Source: Candidatus Nitrosopumilus sp. (GTDB taxonomy: Archaea; Thermoproteota; Nitrososphaeria; Nitrososphaerales; Nitrosopumilaceae). From it: a DNA stretch of 38,554 nucleotides. The notes beneath the pieces were generated by a model. That model saw only the letters and a list, made by a program, of their open reading frames with translations, made no database searches and was not told where the DNA came from. Below are positions 1 through 9,282 of the stretch, piece after piece. The position numbers were made by a program, and so were the translations under genes. Location: NCBI GenBank assembly GCA_028279625.1, contig JANQNM010000090.1, positions 1 through 38,554 on the forward strand, given 5' to 3'. Position 1 is the stretch's first letter, and every line of letters starts with the position of its first letter.

Positions 1-1
1 A

Positions 2-997
2 ACTGGCTATGATTCTATATTTTACATGGACCATACTAATGTCCCACAATGGAAAAATGCCATTGTACTTGATCCATGGGTTATGTTATCTGCAATTGCA
101 GCAGTAACAAATAATGTTGAACTTGGTACATGTGTAACTGATGCAATTAGAAGACATCCATCAAACATTGCATTAGCTGCAATTACACTTGATAGAGTTT
201 CTAAAGGCAGAGCAATTCTTGGAATTGGTGCAGGTGAGGCACAGAATCTAAAAGAATTTTGTATTCCTTTTGAAAAACCTGTTTCAAAATGGGAAGAACA
301 AATTGAAACTATTCACACTTTGTACAAATCTACTCCAGATAATACTGTAGATTATGAAGGAAAGTACTACAAACTAGAAGGCGCATGTTTGCAAGCTCCT
401 CCAATTAGAAAACCTCATCCACCAACTTACATGGCTTCAGGTGGAAAGAGAACATTAGCATTAACTGGTAAATTGGGTGATGGTTGGTTACCAATCGGTT
501 ATACTCCAGAACTTTTTGAAGATCATGCAGCACAAATTAGAAAATCAATGGATGAAAATAATAGAACTCAAGAAGATAAAGACAACTTCCAATATGCACT
601 TGATATTGATGTATACTTTTCTGAAGATGCTGAAGAGTCATGGGCAAGAATGAAAGAAGCAGTAAAGGTAAGTCTATTCAAGCCTGAAGTTTTGAGAGTT
701 CATGACTTGAAAGAAATAGAAGGATTTGATTTTGTCAAATACTTTACAGAATATTCCATGTCTAATCAAGAATGGATTGTAAAGATGCGAGAAGCAGCAA
801 CTAAGATTCCTGAAAAAGTTGCACGTTCCTCAACTGCTGTTGGAACTCCAGATGATATCATTCCAACATTTGAAAGATTCATGGATGCTGGTGTCAACCA
901 CTTTGTAATTAGATTCTGGGGCAAGAACTACTTTGGCTCTATTGATAAATTTGCAAGTCATGTAATGCCTGCTCTTAGAGAAAAAGCCAAACAATAA
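2..997 (+). CDS. LLM-class F420-dependent oxidoreductase (5' end outside window)
   Basis: Flavin/F420-dependent oxidoreductase of the luciferase-like monooxygenase fold, related to methylenetetrahydromethanopterin reductase (Mer). The reading frame is open to the left edge (T-G-Y-D-S-I-F-Y before the first ATG at 26), and these residues fit the family, so the gene starts upstream and only about 331 residues are seen. Family signs: an early segment DPWVMLSAIAAVTNNVELGT, the ASGGKRTLALTGKLGDGWLP region near the middle, and a C-terminal VGTPDDIIPTFERFMDAGVN segment typical of this group. The cofactor is probably F420 in this lineage, but the sequence alone does not fix it or the substrate. Cytoplasmic. 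Confidence 0.85.
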   Translation, partial: TGYDSIFYMDHTNVPQWKNAIVLDPWVMLSAIAAVTNNVELGTCVTDAIRRHPSNIALAAITLDRVSKGRAILGIGAGEAQNLKEFCIPFEKPVSKWEEQIETIHTLYKSTPDNTVDYEGKYYKLEGACLQAPPIRKPHPPTYMASGGKRTLALTGKLGDGWLPIGYTPELFEDHAAQIRKSMDENNRTQEDKDNFQYALDIDVYFSEDAEESWARMKEAVKVSLFKPEVLRVHDLKEIEGFDFVKYFTEYSMSNQEWIVKMREAATKIPEKVARSSTAVGTPDDIIPTFERFMDAGVNHFVIRFWGKNYFGSIDKFASHVMPALREKAKQ

Positions 998-1053
998 GAC
1001 GTATTATTCTAGTACATACAGCAAATCATTTACCATACTGTGTTCTTGATGAT

Positions 1054-1287
1054 ATGATGGATGACGATCTTCCTGAAACAGTAAAAAAATGTCTAGATGT
1101 TCTAGAAGAGAATATAGAGATTCTTGCAAATCTTGAATTAGATTTAGAAGATGAAAAAGAAGATGAGTTAACTCCTGACATGGAACTACATCAATTGTAT
1201 GATATGACAGAAGATGTGGCAGAATCTTCACGACTAAAACGTGCCGAATCAAATTTTGTTAGAAGACAAACTGAAGATTCTTTATGA
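1054..1287 (+). CDS. Small acidic hypothetical protein
   Basis: Unrecognised 77-residue protein, strongly acidic in its first half (many Asp/Glu between residues 3 and 50) and likely helical, ending in a short basic stretch. The frame is open further upstream, and a GTG at 1012 or the second ATG at 1057 could also be the start. Its stop overlaps the end of the convergent minus-strand gene by six bases. No domain or function can be assigned. The antisense frame 1004-1252 is taken as its shadow because its Leu/His-rich product looks unnatural. Confidence 0.55.
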   Translation: MMDDDLPETVKKCLDVLEENIEILANLELDLEDEKEDELTPDMELHQLYDMTEDVAESSRLKRAESNFVRRQTEDSL

Positions 1288-1701
1288 TTTATGTGGTCTT
1301 TTACTTTTTGCTTTTGTAAATGATTTTGCTCGACGCTTGTTGCGTTGTTTTTCTAATCTTTTTCTTGTTCGTTCAGTTGATTTTGTTGCTCCTTGAATGA
1401 TTTTTGTTTTACTTCCGTCTCTTAACATTATTTCTTTACCTTTGAATCTAAATTCCACATCTCTGCATTTGATGTAATATTTTTTCAAGCAAAAAAATAT
1501 CCTGTTATTTGTTCCATGCATATCTTTGATTTCTTTTGATTTTTTTAATTCATTGAGAATATTTCTCAGTAACCCTTTGTCGATATCTGTAATTCTATGA
1601 AGTTCTCTAAACCAGATGAATTTTGATTCAGAACCCCACTCTTCTAAAACATTTAGAACTTGTTGTGTAGCTTCCTCTCTTTCTTCCTCTACCTCAATCA
1701 T
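1282..1701 (-). CDS. Small basic protein with probable winged-helix fold
   Basis: Hypothetical 139-residue protein. Residues about 10-65 look like a helix-turn-helix or winged helix (FRELHRITDIDKGLLRNILNELKKSKEI), followed by beta-like residues and a very basic C-terminal tail (Lys/Arg-rich from about residue 100 on), suggesting nucleic-acid binding. The ATG at 1701 lies about 25 nt downstream of an AT-rich box on the minus strand (around 1721-1731), which fits a leaderless transcript. No catalytic motif is visible. It could be a small transcription factor or an RNA-binding protein. Confidence 0.65.
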   Translation of the reverse strand: MIEVEEEREEATQQVLNVLEEWGSESKFIWFRELHRITDIDKGLLRNILNELKKSKEIKDMHGTNNRIFFCLKKYYIKCRDVEFRFKGKEIMLRDGSKTKIIQGATKSTERTRKRLEKQRNKRRAKSFTKAKSKRPHKS

Positions 1702-1815
1702 GTTTTGTTATGAATGGTGCCTATTTTATCAATTTTCATTGTATGAAAAGTTTGGATGAAAAAAGTCAAGTTTTAGAATGTTGTTCCTTTTTGATAATTT
1801 TTGTAATGTGGTTTT

Positions 1816-1908
1816 ATGAGTACTGAATTTAAAACTGAATGCACAGAACTAGCCTGTAGAATTTTAGAAATCAAAGCAATGGCAAAAGAATTAGACGAAG
1901 AAGACTGA
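1816..1908 (+). CDS. Possible 30-residue small protein
   Basis: Short frame ATG to TGA encoding MSTEFKTECTELACRILEIK followed by ten mostly charged residues ending in DEED. It is amphipathic and contains two cysteines. It sits in the otherwise empty gap between the basic protein (minus strand) and the PPOX gene. A T-rich region precedes it but no clear TATA box or ribosome binding site. No homologue is recognised; it may be a chance frame. Confidence 0.3.
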   Translation: MSTEFKTECTELACRILEIKAMAKELDEED

Positions 1909-1914
1909 TCTGGA

Positions 1915-1923
1915 TTTATAAAA
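1915..1923 (+). promoter_or_regulatory. TATA box for the PPOX-like gene
   Basis: TTTATAAAA centred 26 nt before the TTG at 1945. This is the usual archaeal TATA-to-transcription-start distance, so the mRNA probably begins at or next to the TTG codon (leaderless). It supports the TTG start over a later ATG. Confidence 0.6.
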
Positions 1924-1944
1924 TAAAATATTCTAGAACGGTCA

Positions 1945-2577
1945 TTGCAGTTAGTTGGACGTCTACAAATTCAATCTAAAGAAAAAATTGCTGAATTTCT
2001 GAATCAAGAACATGTTGGAAGAATTGCAACAATTGATTCAAATGGTTATCCTCAAATCATTCCAATGAATTTTGTCTTCTTTAACAATGCAATTTACATG
2101 CATTCTCACACAAAGGGAGAAAAACTTGAGAACATTAAAGCAAACCCAAAATCTGGATTTGAAGTTGACCGTGAATTAGAATTTTTACCTTCATACTTTT
2201 CGAGTCCTACTGATGCTTCTATGGCTGATACATTGTATATCAGCGTAGTAATCAAAGGAGAATCTGTTTTTGTTCAAGACCCTAGAGAAAAAGCTCTTGC
2301 GCTAAATGCTATGATGCAAAAATATCAACCTGAAGGACAATACGAACCCTTACGTCCAGAAATGGATGTTCTAAACTATGTTGCAGTAATCAAAGTCTTA
2401 CCTGATGAAATCAATGGAAAATATAAGATTGGACAACACATGAAGCCAAACTCTAGATTAGACTTAGCTCAAAAAATCTTTCATAGGAATACTCCTACTG
2501 CAGAACAAACTCTGAAAGTTATGGGATTTGAAGTAACTGATGATGGTCTAAAAATGGTCGATGAACCAATCTGGTAA
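1945..2577 (+). CDS. Pyridoxamine 5'-phosphate oxidase-like flavin-binding protein
   Basis: Split-barrel flavoprotein of the PPOX/FMN-binding superfamily, 210 residues. The N-terminal part (HVGRIATIDSNGYPQIIPMN, then FVFFNNAIYMHSHTKGEKLENIK) is the characteristic first half of the barrel, which binds FMN or F420. The start is TTG, chosen because an in-frame stop lies at 1924 and a TATA box is correctly spaced. Substrate unknown; annotated relatives include heme-degrading, nitroimidazole-reducing and F420-dependent enzymes. Cytoplasmic and apparently monocistronic, followed by T-rich tracts. Confidence 0.8.
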   Translation: MQLVGRLQIQSKEKIAEFLNQEHVGRIATIDSNGYPQIIPMNFVFFNNAIYMHSHTKGEKLENIKANPKSGFEVDRELEFLPSYFSSPTDASMADTLYISVVIKGESVFVQDPREKALALNAMMQKYQPEGQYEPLRPEMDVLNYVAVIKVLPDEINGKYKIGQHMKPNSRLDLAQKIFHRNTPTAEQTLKVMGFEVTDDGLKMVDEPIW

Positions 2578-2595
2578 CTTTTTTCTAAATTTTTG
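2578..2595 (+). terminator. U-rich terminator candidate after the PPOX-like gene
   Basis: Two T runs (T6 then T5) start directly after the TAA stop. Archaeal intrinsic termination relies on U-rich tracts with or without a hairpin, so this is a plausible 3' end; no stem-loop is seen. Confidence 0.35.
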
Positions 2596-2604
2596 ATAAT
2601 TTGA

Positions 2605-2748
2605 TTAGGTGCTTTGTGAACTATGCTTGAATTTGTCTTTCTTGCTGGCTTCTTTGAATTTCTCCATTAATTTGTCGGTTTTGAGTTTAAGATCTAACAT
2701 AACTTCTTGCATGGTATCTTTGTATTCTCTATCATGATCATCCTGCAT
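2605..2748 (-). CDS. Small charged helical protein
   Basis: A 47-residue frame from ATG at 2748 (MQDDHDREYKDTMQEVMLDL..., ending KHSSQST); an in-frame TTG at 2784 would add 12 residues (MEDKSDKKAKTP). The product is highly charged with the spacing of an amphipathic helix, much more protein-like than the hydrophobic plus-strand frame 2747-2941 that overlaps it. It lies between the convergent PPOX gene and the divergent uvrB. Function unknown. It may be a real small gene because codon composition resembles its neighbours. Confidence 0.5.
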   Translation of the reverse strand: MQDDHDREYKDTMQEVMLDLKLKTDKLMEKFKEASKKDKFKHSSQST

Positions 2749-2898
2749 GGGAGTTTTTGCTTTTTTATCTGATTTGTCTTCCAAGAATAAAATTTTCCAA
2801 TTTCCATATGTTTTAAGGATTAGTACTTATTTTTCTATACAAATTTCTTATTCACTCCTACTCATAATCAAAAATTCGTTAGCTATAAGTTCAGTTTT

Positions 2899-2903
2899 GG
2901 AGG
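2899..2903 (+). promoter_or_regulatory. Shine-Dalgarno site of uvrB
   Basis: GGAGG seven bases before the ATG at 2911. Most genes here seem leaderless, so a strong Shine-Dalgarno site on the first gene of the uvr operon stands out; it also selects the ATG at 2911 over the TTG at 2905. Confidence 0.7.
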
Positions 2904-2910
2904 ATTGTAC

Positions 2911-4872
2911 ATGTTGGAACAAGTATCAAAATTTGAATTAGCATCTGATTTTAAGCCTACAGGAGACCAACCTCAGGCAATCAATGCCTTGGTTGAAGGT
3001 GTGAACAAAGCCTCTGTTCAAACTTTATTGGGCGTAACTGGAAGCGGTAAGACATTTTCAGTTGCAAACGTTATATCCAAAACTGGAAAAAACACACTGG
3101 TAATTTCTCATAACAAAACATTAGCTGCCCAACTTTATTCTGAATTAAAACAATTTTTTCCAAAAAATAATGTTGGTTACTTTGTTTCTTACTATGACTA
3201 TTATCAACCTGAAAGTTATCTTCCACAAACTGATACCTATATTGAAAAAGACACTCAAGTCAATGAAAAAATTGAAAAGTTGAGACTAGAGGCAACTGCA
3301 ATGCTGCTTTCAGGTGAACCTACAATCATTGTATCTACTGTTTCTTGTATTTACTCTCTTGGAAACCCACAAGACTGGGAGGATTTAGCAATTACAGTTA
3401 ACGTTGGTGATGAAATTAAACGAAATGAACTCATTAGAAAATTTGTTGATGCAAGATATGAGCGAAATAACTCTTCTGAATTTGTAGAGCCTGGAAATTT
3501 TAGAGTCAAAGGAGATACAATAGATATTGTCCCTGCATATTCTGAGGATACTGTTAGAATTTCTATGTTTGGTGATGAAATTGAAAAAATTTCTCTTCTT
3601 GATCATATTTCTTTAAAAGAAAAACGCAAAATTTCACAAATGAAAATTTTCCCTGCAAAACACTATCTTATTGCAAAAGATGTTAGAGAAAAAGCTGTAA
3701 AATCAATTAAGAATGAACTAAAAAAACGTCTCCCGGAATTAAATGAATTAGAAAAACAAAGACTGGAGATGAGAACAAATTATGATTTGGAAATGATTGA
3801 AGAATTGGGATATTGTTCAGGAATTGAAAACTATTCAAGACATTTTGATGGAAGAAAAGCTGGAGAGAAAGCATTTTGTTTGATGGATTTCTTTGGAGAT
3901 GATTATCTTCTGGTAATTGATGAATCCCATGTTACAATTCCTCAACTTCATGGTATGTACAAAGGAGATCATTCAAGAAAAAAAGAACTAGTAACATATG
4001 GTTTTAGATTGCCTAGTGCTTATGATAATAGGCCATTAAAATTTGAAGAATTTGAAAATTACATTCAAAATACTATCTTTGTTTCTGCAACTCCTGCAGA
4101 ATATGAGAGAAAAATCTCCTCAAAAATCGCTGAACAACTAGTAAGGCCTACTGGACTATTAGATCCAGAAACTGAGATTAGGCCTACTGCAAACCAAATG
4201 GATGATTTAATTGAAGAAATTAACAAACGAGCAGCAAATTCTGAGCGTGTTTTAGTGACAACTCTTACCAAAAGAATGGCTGAAGATCTGGCAGAATATC
4301 TGTCAAAAAAACAAGTTCGTGTTAGATACATGCATTCTGAAATTGAGGGATTGCAACGAACAGAACTAATTCGTCAATTACGTTTAGGTGAATTTGATGT
4401 TCTAGTTGGAATAAATCTGCTAAGAGAAGGCTTGGATATTCCTGAAGTCTCTCTTGTTGCAATTTTAGATGCAGACAAAGAAGGGTTTTTGAGGAATTTT
4501 ACTAGCTTAATTCAGACATTTGGCCGTGCTGCAAGAAATGAAAATGGAACTGTAATCATGTATGCTGATTCTGTAACACAATCTATGAAAAATGCAATGG
4601 ATGAAACAAAACGTCGTAGAGTTAAACAAATTCAATACAATAAAGAACACAACATTATTCCAAAAACAATTACCAAATCAGTTCCAGAACAAGTTACAAC
4701 CTTAGATGATTCAAAATTAAAATCCACACATGATCTTGCTGCTGATATTATTGATTTGGAAGCTCAAATGAAAAAATATTCTGAAGATTTGGATTTTGAA
4801 CGAGCAATTGAATGCAGAGATAGGATAAAAAGACTAGAAAAGGAGATTAAATTCAAAGATGACAGAAAATAA
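2911..4872 (+). CDS. uvrB: UvrABC nucleotide excision repair helicase UvrB
   Basis: DNA-damage verification ATPase of bacterial-type nucleotide excision repair; it takes DNA from UvrA and recruits UvrC. From ATG 2911 it is 653 residues, normal for UvrB. Visible: Walker A GVTGSGKT at residues about 41-48, the DNA-clamping beta-hairpin region with YYDYYQPESYLPQTDTYIEKD-like sequence after residue 85, the Walker B-like DESHVTIPQ, helicase motifs REGLDIPEVSLVAILDADKE, the RAARN arginine motif, and a C-terminal UVR domain (DFERAIECRDRIKRLE) that contacts UvrC. It is first in uvrB-uvrA-uvrC and its end overlaps uvrA by 14 bases. Confidence 0.98.
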   Translation: MLEQVSKFELASDFKPTGDQPQAINALVEGVNKASVQTLLGVTGSGKTFSVANVISKTGKNTLVISHNKTLAAQLYSELKQFFPKNNVGYFVSYYDYYQPESYLPQTDTYIEKDTQVNEKIEKLRLEATAMLLSGEPTIIVSTVSCIYSLGNPQDWEDLAITVNVGDEIKRNELIRKFVDARYERNNSSEFVEPGNFRVKGDTIDIVPAYSEDTVRISMFGDEIEKISLLDHISLKEKRKISQMKIFPAKHYLIAKDVREKAVKSIKNELKKRLPELNELEKQRLEMRTNYDLEMIEELGYCSGIENYSRHFDGRKAGEKAFCLMDFFGDDYLLVIDESHVTIPQLHGMYKGDHSRKKELVTYGFRLPSAYDNRPLKFEEFENYIQNTIFVSATPAEYERKISSKIAEQLVRPTGLLDPETEIRPTANQMDDLIEEINKRAANSERVLVTTLTKRMAEDLAEYLSKKQVRVRYMHSEIEGLQRTELIRQLRLGEFDVLVGINLLREGLDIPEVSLVAILDADKEGFLRNFTSLIQTFGRAARNENGTVIMYADSVTQSMKNAMDETKRRRVKQIQYNKEHNIIPKTITKSVPEQVTTLDDSKLKSTHDLAADIIDLEAQMKKYSEDLDFERAIECRDRIKRLEKEIKFKDDRK

Positions 4873-7678
4873 ATTAAAAATTCGTGGTGCTCGTCATCAC
4901 AATTTAAAGAACATTGACGTTGATATTCCAAAAAACAATCTTGTAGTGATTAGTGGGTTGTCTGGTTCTGGAAAGTCTACTTTGGCCTTTGACACAATCT
5001 ATGCTGAAGGACAAAGACGTTATGTTGAATCACTTTCTGCATATGCTCGTCAATTCTTAGAGATGATGGATAAACCTGATGTAGATTCTATTGAAGGACT
5101 ATCTCCTGCAATTTCTATTCAACAAAAAACTACTAGCAAAAATCCCCGTTCAACTGTTGGAACTACTACTGAAATTTATGATTACATGAGATTGCTTTTT
5201 GCAAGAATCGGAATTCCCTATTGTCCTGAATGTGGAAAAAAAATATCTACACAGTCAGTTGAAACAATATGTGATTCTGTTCTCAAAGACTTCAATGGCA
5301 AAAAGATTCTCGTTTTATCCCCAATTATAAAGCGGAAAAAAGGAACATATGAAAAATTATTTGAACAGATCAAGCGTGATGGATACTCTAGAATACGTCT
5401 AAATGGTGAAATTTTGAGCCTAGATGAGGAAATTCCTCCTCTAGACCGCCAAAAATGGCACAATATTGAGATTGTTGTAGATAGAATCACTACTGAAAAG
5501 GCAGAACGCTCTAGATTATTTGAAGCAATTCAAACTGCCATAAAGGCATCAAAAGGAGATGTCATGATCACATCAGAGAAAATCGAAAAAATTTTCTCTC
5601 AAAACAATGCATGTCCTTATTGTGGCTTCACAATAGGTGAACTAGAACCAAGAACATTTTCATTTAATTCTCCTTTTGGCATGTGCAAAGAATGCAATGG
5701 TCTTGGGGTAAAACTTGAATTTGATTCTGAATTGGTAATTCCTGATAAGACAAAGTCTATTCTTGATGGCGCAATTGTCCCTTGGAGTGGAAGATTCTCC
5801 TCTTTTAGAAGACAAGCATTGCGTGCAGTAGGCAAAAAGTTCGGTTTTGATTTGATGACTCCAATTAACAAAATTAAGCCAAAACATCTTGAAATAATTC
5901 TTAATGGAACTGATGATCTAATTGATTTCAAATATCGTTCAAAGTCTGGGGATTCATCTTGGCAATACACTGATGCATTTGAAGGTGTACTGTCTAATCT
6001 TCAACGTGTTTTTATGGAGACTGATTCTGAATCAAAACGTGAATGGCTGAAACAATTCATGAGAGATACTCCTTGTACTGCTTGTGATGGAAACAAACTC
6101 AAAGCTGAATCTCTTGCAGTAAAAATTAACAAAAAAGGAATCATGGATGTTTGTGATATGTCAATTGACCATTGTTATGATTTCTTTTCTACATTGAAAT
6201 TAACTCCAACAGAACAGTACATTGCAAGAGATGTTCTAAAAGAAATCAAAGAACGTCTTGAGTTTTTGATGAATGTCGGACTCAACTATCTCACATTAAA
6301 TAGATTGAGCTCTACTTTGTCTGGAGGTGAATCTCAAAGAATTCGATTAGCTACTCAGATTGGTTCGAATCTAACTGGTGTTTTGTATGTTCTTGATGAG
6401 CCTACTATTGGCTTGCATCAACGTGATAATGAACGACTCATTAAAACGCTAACAAAGCTGCGAAATCTTGGAAATACTGTAATTGTAGTGGAACATGACG
6501 AAGAAGTTATACGAAATTCAGACTGGATGATTGATTTGGGACCTGGTGCTGGAGTTCATGGTGGGAATGTCGTCTTTGAAGGAACAGTTGATCAAATTTT
6601 AAATGGCCACAAATCCGTTACTGGTGATTATCTAAAAGATAACTCTCTAATCAAATTAGATAATAAAATTAGAAATCCTTCAGGCACTCTCAAAATAAAG
6701 AAAGCATCTGAAAATAATCTTAAAGGAATTGATGTTGAAATTCCATTAGGTCTGTTTGTATCAATTACGGGTGTTTCTGGCTCTGGAAAATCTACTCTGA
6801 TCAATGATATCTTGCTCAAATCACTTGAAAATCATTTTTACAAATCAAACAAAAGATCTGGTAATCATAAAGAAATTACAGGTCTAGAAAATATAGATAA
6901 AGTAATTGCAATTGATCAATCTCCTATTGGAAGAACCCCGCGTTCTAATCCTGCAACATACATTGGTGCATTTACTCCGATAAGAGAACTTTATGCAAAT
7001 ACTGAATTATCCAAAGAACGTGGCTATGCACCAGGACAATTTTCATTTAATGTTCCAGATGGAAGATGTTTTTCATGTGATGGAGATGGTGTTAAACAGA
7101 TTGAAATGCAATTTTTATCTGATGTTTATGTAAAATGTGATGAGTGTAATGGTAAGCGATACAATTCAGAAACCTTGTCTGTTTTGTACAAGGGAAAAAA
7201 CATCGCTGATGTTTTAGATATGACAGTTTATGAGGCATTGAACTTTTTTGAAAATATTCCTGCAATCAAAAGAAAACTACAAACAATTTATGATGTAGGA
7301 TTAGGATATATCAAATTAGGACAATCATCTACCACTCTCTCTGGGGGAGAAGCTCAAAGGGTAAAATTAGCCTCAGAATTATCAAAACGAGGTACTGGAA
7401 AGACACTCTATATTCTTGATGAGCCCACAACTGGTCTTCATTTTGCAGACGTTCAAAAATTATTAGATGTTCTAAATAGATTGGCTAACATAGGAAATAC
7501 TATTGTTGTTATCGAGCATAACATGGATGTAATCAAAAATTCTGATTGGATAATTGATCTTGGCCCAGAGGGTGGTGATGAAGGAGGACAAGTAGTTGCT
7601 ACAGGAACCCCTAAAGAAGTTTCAAAAGCACCTGGAAGTTATACTGGAAAATATCTCAAAAAATTATTGAAAAAATGA
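4859..7678 (+). CDS. uvrA: Excinuclease ABC subunit A
   Basis: Damage-recognition ATPase that loads UvrB. 939 residues, full length. Two ABC ATPase modules: Walker [10 protein letters not shown] at about 33-41 and GVSGSGKST at about 638-646; signatures LSGGESQR and LSGGEAQR; Walker B segments [10 protein letters not shown] and [10 protein letters not shown]. Zinc-binding cysteine pairs are present: CPEC early, CPYC...CKEC in the first module, and CFSC...CDEC in the second. The ATG start overlaps the end of uvrB by 14 bases and the stop overlaps uvrC by four, so the three proteins are likely co-translated. The whole set is of bacterial ancestry in archaea. Confidence 0.98.
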   Translation: MTENKLKIRGARHHNLKNIDVDIPKNNLVVISGLSGSGKSTLAFDTIYAEGQRRYVESLSAYARQFLEMMDKPDVDSIEGLSPAISIQQKTTSKNPRSTVGTTTEIYDYMRLLFARIGIPYCPECGKKISTQSVETICDSVLKDFNGKKILVLSPIIKRKKGTYEKLFEQIKRDGYSRIRLNGEILSLDEEIPPLDRQKWHNIEIVVDRITTEKAERSRLFEAIQTAIKASKGDVMITSEKIEKIFSQNNACPYCGFTIGELEPRTFSFNSPFGMCKECNGLGVKLEFDSELVIPDKTKSILDGAIVPWSGRFSSFRRQALRAVGKKFGFDLMTPINKIKPKHLEIILNGTDDLIDFKYRSKSGDSSWQYTDAFEGVLSNLQRVFMETDSESKREWLKQFMRDTPCTACDGNKLKAESLAVKINKKGIMDVCDMSIDHCYDFFSTLKLTPTEQYIARDVLKEIKERLEFLMNVGLNYLTLNRLSSTLSGGESQRIRLATQIGSNLTGVLYVLDEPTIGLHQRDNERLIKTLTKLRNLGNTVIVVEHDEEVIRNSDWMIDLGPGAGVHGGNVVFEGTVDQILNGHKSVTGDYLKDNSLIKLDNKIRNPSGTLKIKKASENNLKGIDVEIPLGLFVSITGVSGSGKSTLINDILLKSLENHFYKSNKRSGNHKEITGLENIDKVIAIDQSPIGRTPRSNPATYIGAFTPIRELYANTELSKERGYAPGQFSFNVPDGRCFSCDGDGVKQIEMQFLSDVYVKCDECNGKRYNSETLSVLYKGKNIADVLDMTVYEALNFFENIPAIKRKLQTIYDVGLGYIKLGQSSTTLSGGEAQRVKLASELSKRGTGKTLYILDEPTTGLHFADVQKLLDVLNRLANIGNTIVVIEHNMDVIKNSDWIIDLGPEGGDEGGQVVATGTPKEVSKAPGSYTGKYLKKLLKK

Positions 7679-9261
7679 CTTTTGATATATCTAAAATCAC
7701 AATTCCTACTGATCCTGGAATTTATTTGATGAAAGACTTTGATGAAAAAATTATCTATATTGGAAAAGCAAAGAATCTAAAAAAACGTGTAAAGTCATAT
7801 TTTCTAAAAAACCAAAATTACAAAACACAAAAACTTGTTGAAAAAATTTCTTCAATTGAATTTGTTCTAACTGATAATGAAAGTGAAGCTTTTCTTTTAG
7901 AGTCAAACATGATCAAAAAATATCGTCCACCATTTAATATCGAATTAAAGGATCAGCAAAGATACACGTATCTACGAATTTCTGATGAAAAATATCCTAG
8001 ATTGCTAGTTGCAAGACGAACTAGGGATGGAAAGTTTCTTGGAAAAGGAAAAACTTTTGGGCCTTTCACACAAGGAAGCTCAAAATTGCTTACAATTGGA
8101 ACATTGAGAAAAGCATTTCAAATCCGAATCTGTAAAACCTTACCAAAAAAAGTGTGCTTGGAATATCATTTGGGAAATTGTGAGGGTCCATGTGAGTTTA
8201 AAGATGCTCAGGAAAGATATCCAAAACATGTTGCAGCCCTGGAAGAAGTTCTAAAGGGAAAAAACCAAACAAAAATTTTCACGAAAAAATTAGAAGAAGA
8301 AATGCATCAAGCTGCTCAATTACAGCAATTTGAGCGCGCAAAAGACATTCGTGACACACTCGTCAGGCTGGGAAGTCTTCAAACTAGGCAAAAAATGGAA
8401 TATGTTGAAAACTCTGATGAGGAATACTTTGGAATTGGTTTGCAAGAACAGTCTGCAATTGTAATGAATTTTAGAATGATTAATGGAGTGATTAGGGATA
8501 GTGATAAATTCTTTTTTGATTTAGTTGGCGATAACACTTTTTCAAATTTTCTTTATCAATACTATTCTACACATAAAATTCCAAAATTCATTTTTGTAAG
8601 TGAATTACCTGAACAACAAAAACTACTAGAATCTCTATTGAGTGAGCAGGCAGGATTTTTAGTAAAAATTTCTGTTCCTACTAAAGGCAAGAAAAAAGAC
8701 ATCATAAAATTAATTCAAAAAAATATATCTCTAATTCAATCAAAGGGAGGCGAACCCGGATTAGTTGAACTAAAAGACATTCTAAATCTTCCAGTAATAC
8801 CTAATGTCATTGAATGTTTTGATATCTCTAATCATGGTGAGGATTTTGCTGTTGGTTCCATGGCTAGATTTGTTAATGGAAAACCCCACAAATCCGGATA
8901 TCGAAAATTCAAAATTAAAACTGTATCTGGTAGAGATGACTTTGCAATGATTGAGGAAGTTATCAAACGAAGATACTTTAGACTATTAGAAGAAAATTCT
9001 GAGTTACCTGATCTTGTGGTAATTGATGGTGGCAAAGGACAACTTAGTTCTGCTATGAAATCCTTTGAATCTCTTGGTTTGGAGATTCCTTGTATTTCAT
9101 TGGCTAAAGAAAATGAAGAAGTCTATGTACCTAAACGTAAAAACCCTATTGTTATTGGAAAAGACAAATCTTCATTGAAAATTTTACAACATGCTAGAGA
9201 TGAGACTCATAGATTTGGTGTTGCATACAATAGAACCATAAGAAAAAATCAGATTAAATAA
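7675..9261 (+). CDS. uvrC: Excinuclease ABC subunit C, without the C-terminal HhH domain
   Basis: Nuclease making both incisions around damage. 528 residues, clearly shorter than typical bacterial UvrC (about 600). Order: GIY-YIG nuclease at residues about 13-95 (GIYLMKD, IIYIGKAKNLKKRV), a four-cysteine region (RICKTLPKKVCLEYHLGNCE then GPC), which in E. coli UvrC binds an iron-sulfur cluster, UVR helices at about 205-235, and an RNase H-like nuclease (ECFDISNHGEDF, VVIDGGKGQ, RDETHRF). The protein ends soon after RDETHRFGVAYNR, where bacterial enzymes continue into the tandem helix-hairpin-helix domain. Starts with an ATGA overlap on uvrA. Confidence 0.96.
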   Translation: MTFDISKITIPTDPGIYLMKDFDEKIIYIGKAKNLKKRVKSYFLKNQNYKTQKLVEKISSIEFVLTDNESEAFLLESNMIKKYRPPFNIELKDQQRYTYLRISDEKYPRLLVARRTRDGKFLGKGKTFGPFTQGSSKLLTIGTLRKAFQIRICKTLPKKVCLEYHLGNCEGPCEFKDAQERYPKHVAALEEVLKGKNQTKIFTKKLEEEMHQAAQLQQFERAKDIRDTLVRLGSLQTRQKMEYVENSDEEYFGIGLQEQSAIVMNFRMINGVIRDSDKFFFDLVGDNTFSNFLYQYYSTHKIPKFIFVSELPEQQKLLESLLSEQAGFLVKISVPTKGKKKDIIKLIQKNISLIQSKGGEPGLVELKDILNLPVIPNVIECFDISNHGEDFAVGSMARFVNGKPHKSGYRKFKIKTVSGRDDFAMIEEVIKRRYFRLLEENSELPDLVVIDGGKGQLSSAMKSFESLGLEIPCISLAKENEEVYVPKRKNPIVIGKDKSSLKILQHARDETHRFGVAYNRTIRKNQIK

Positions 9262-9282
9262 GAAAAAAGGAAAAAGTTGTGG

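Noticed and set aside
2747-2941. Plus-strand 64-residue frame before uvrB
   Set aside because: Unnatural Phe/Ser/Ile composition, overlaps the uvrB ribosome binding site and start, and opposes a better minus-strand frame.
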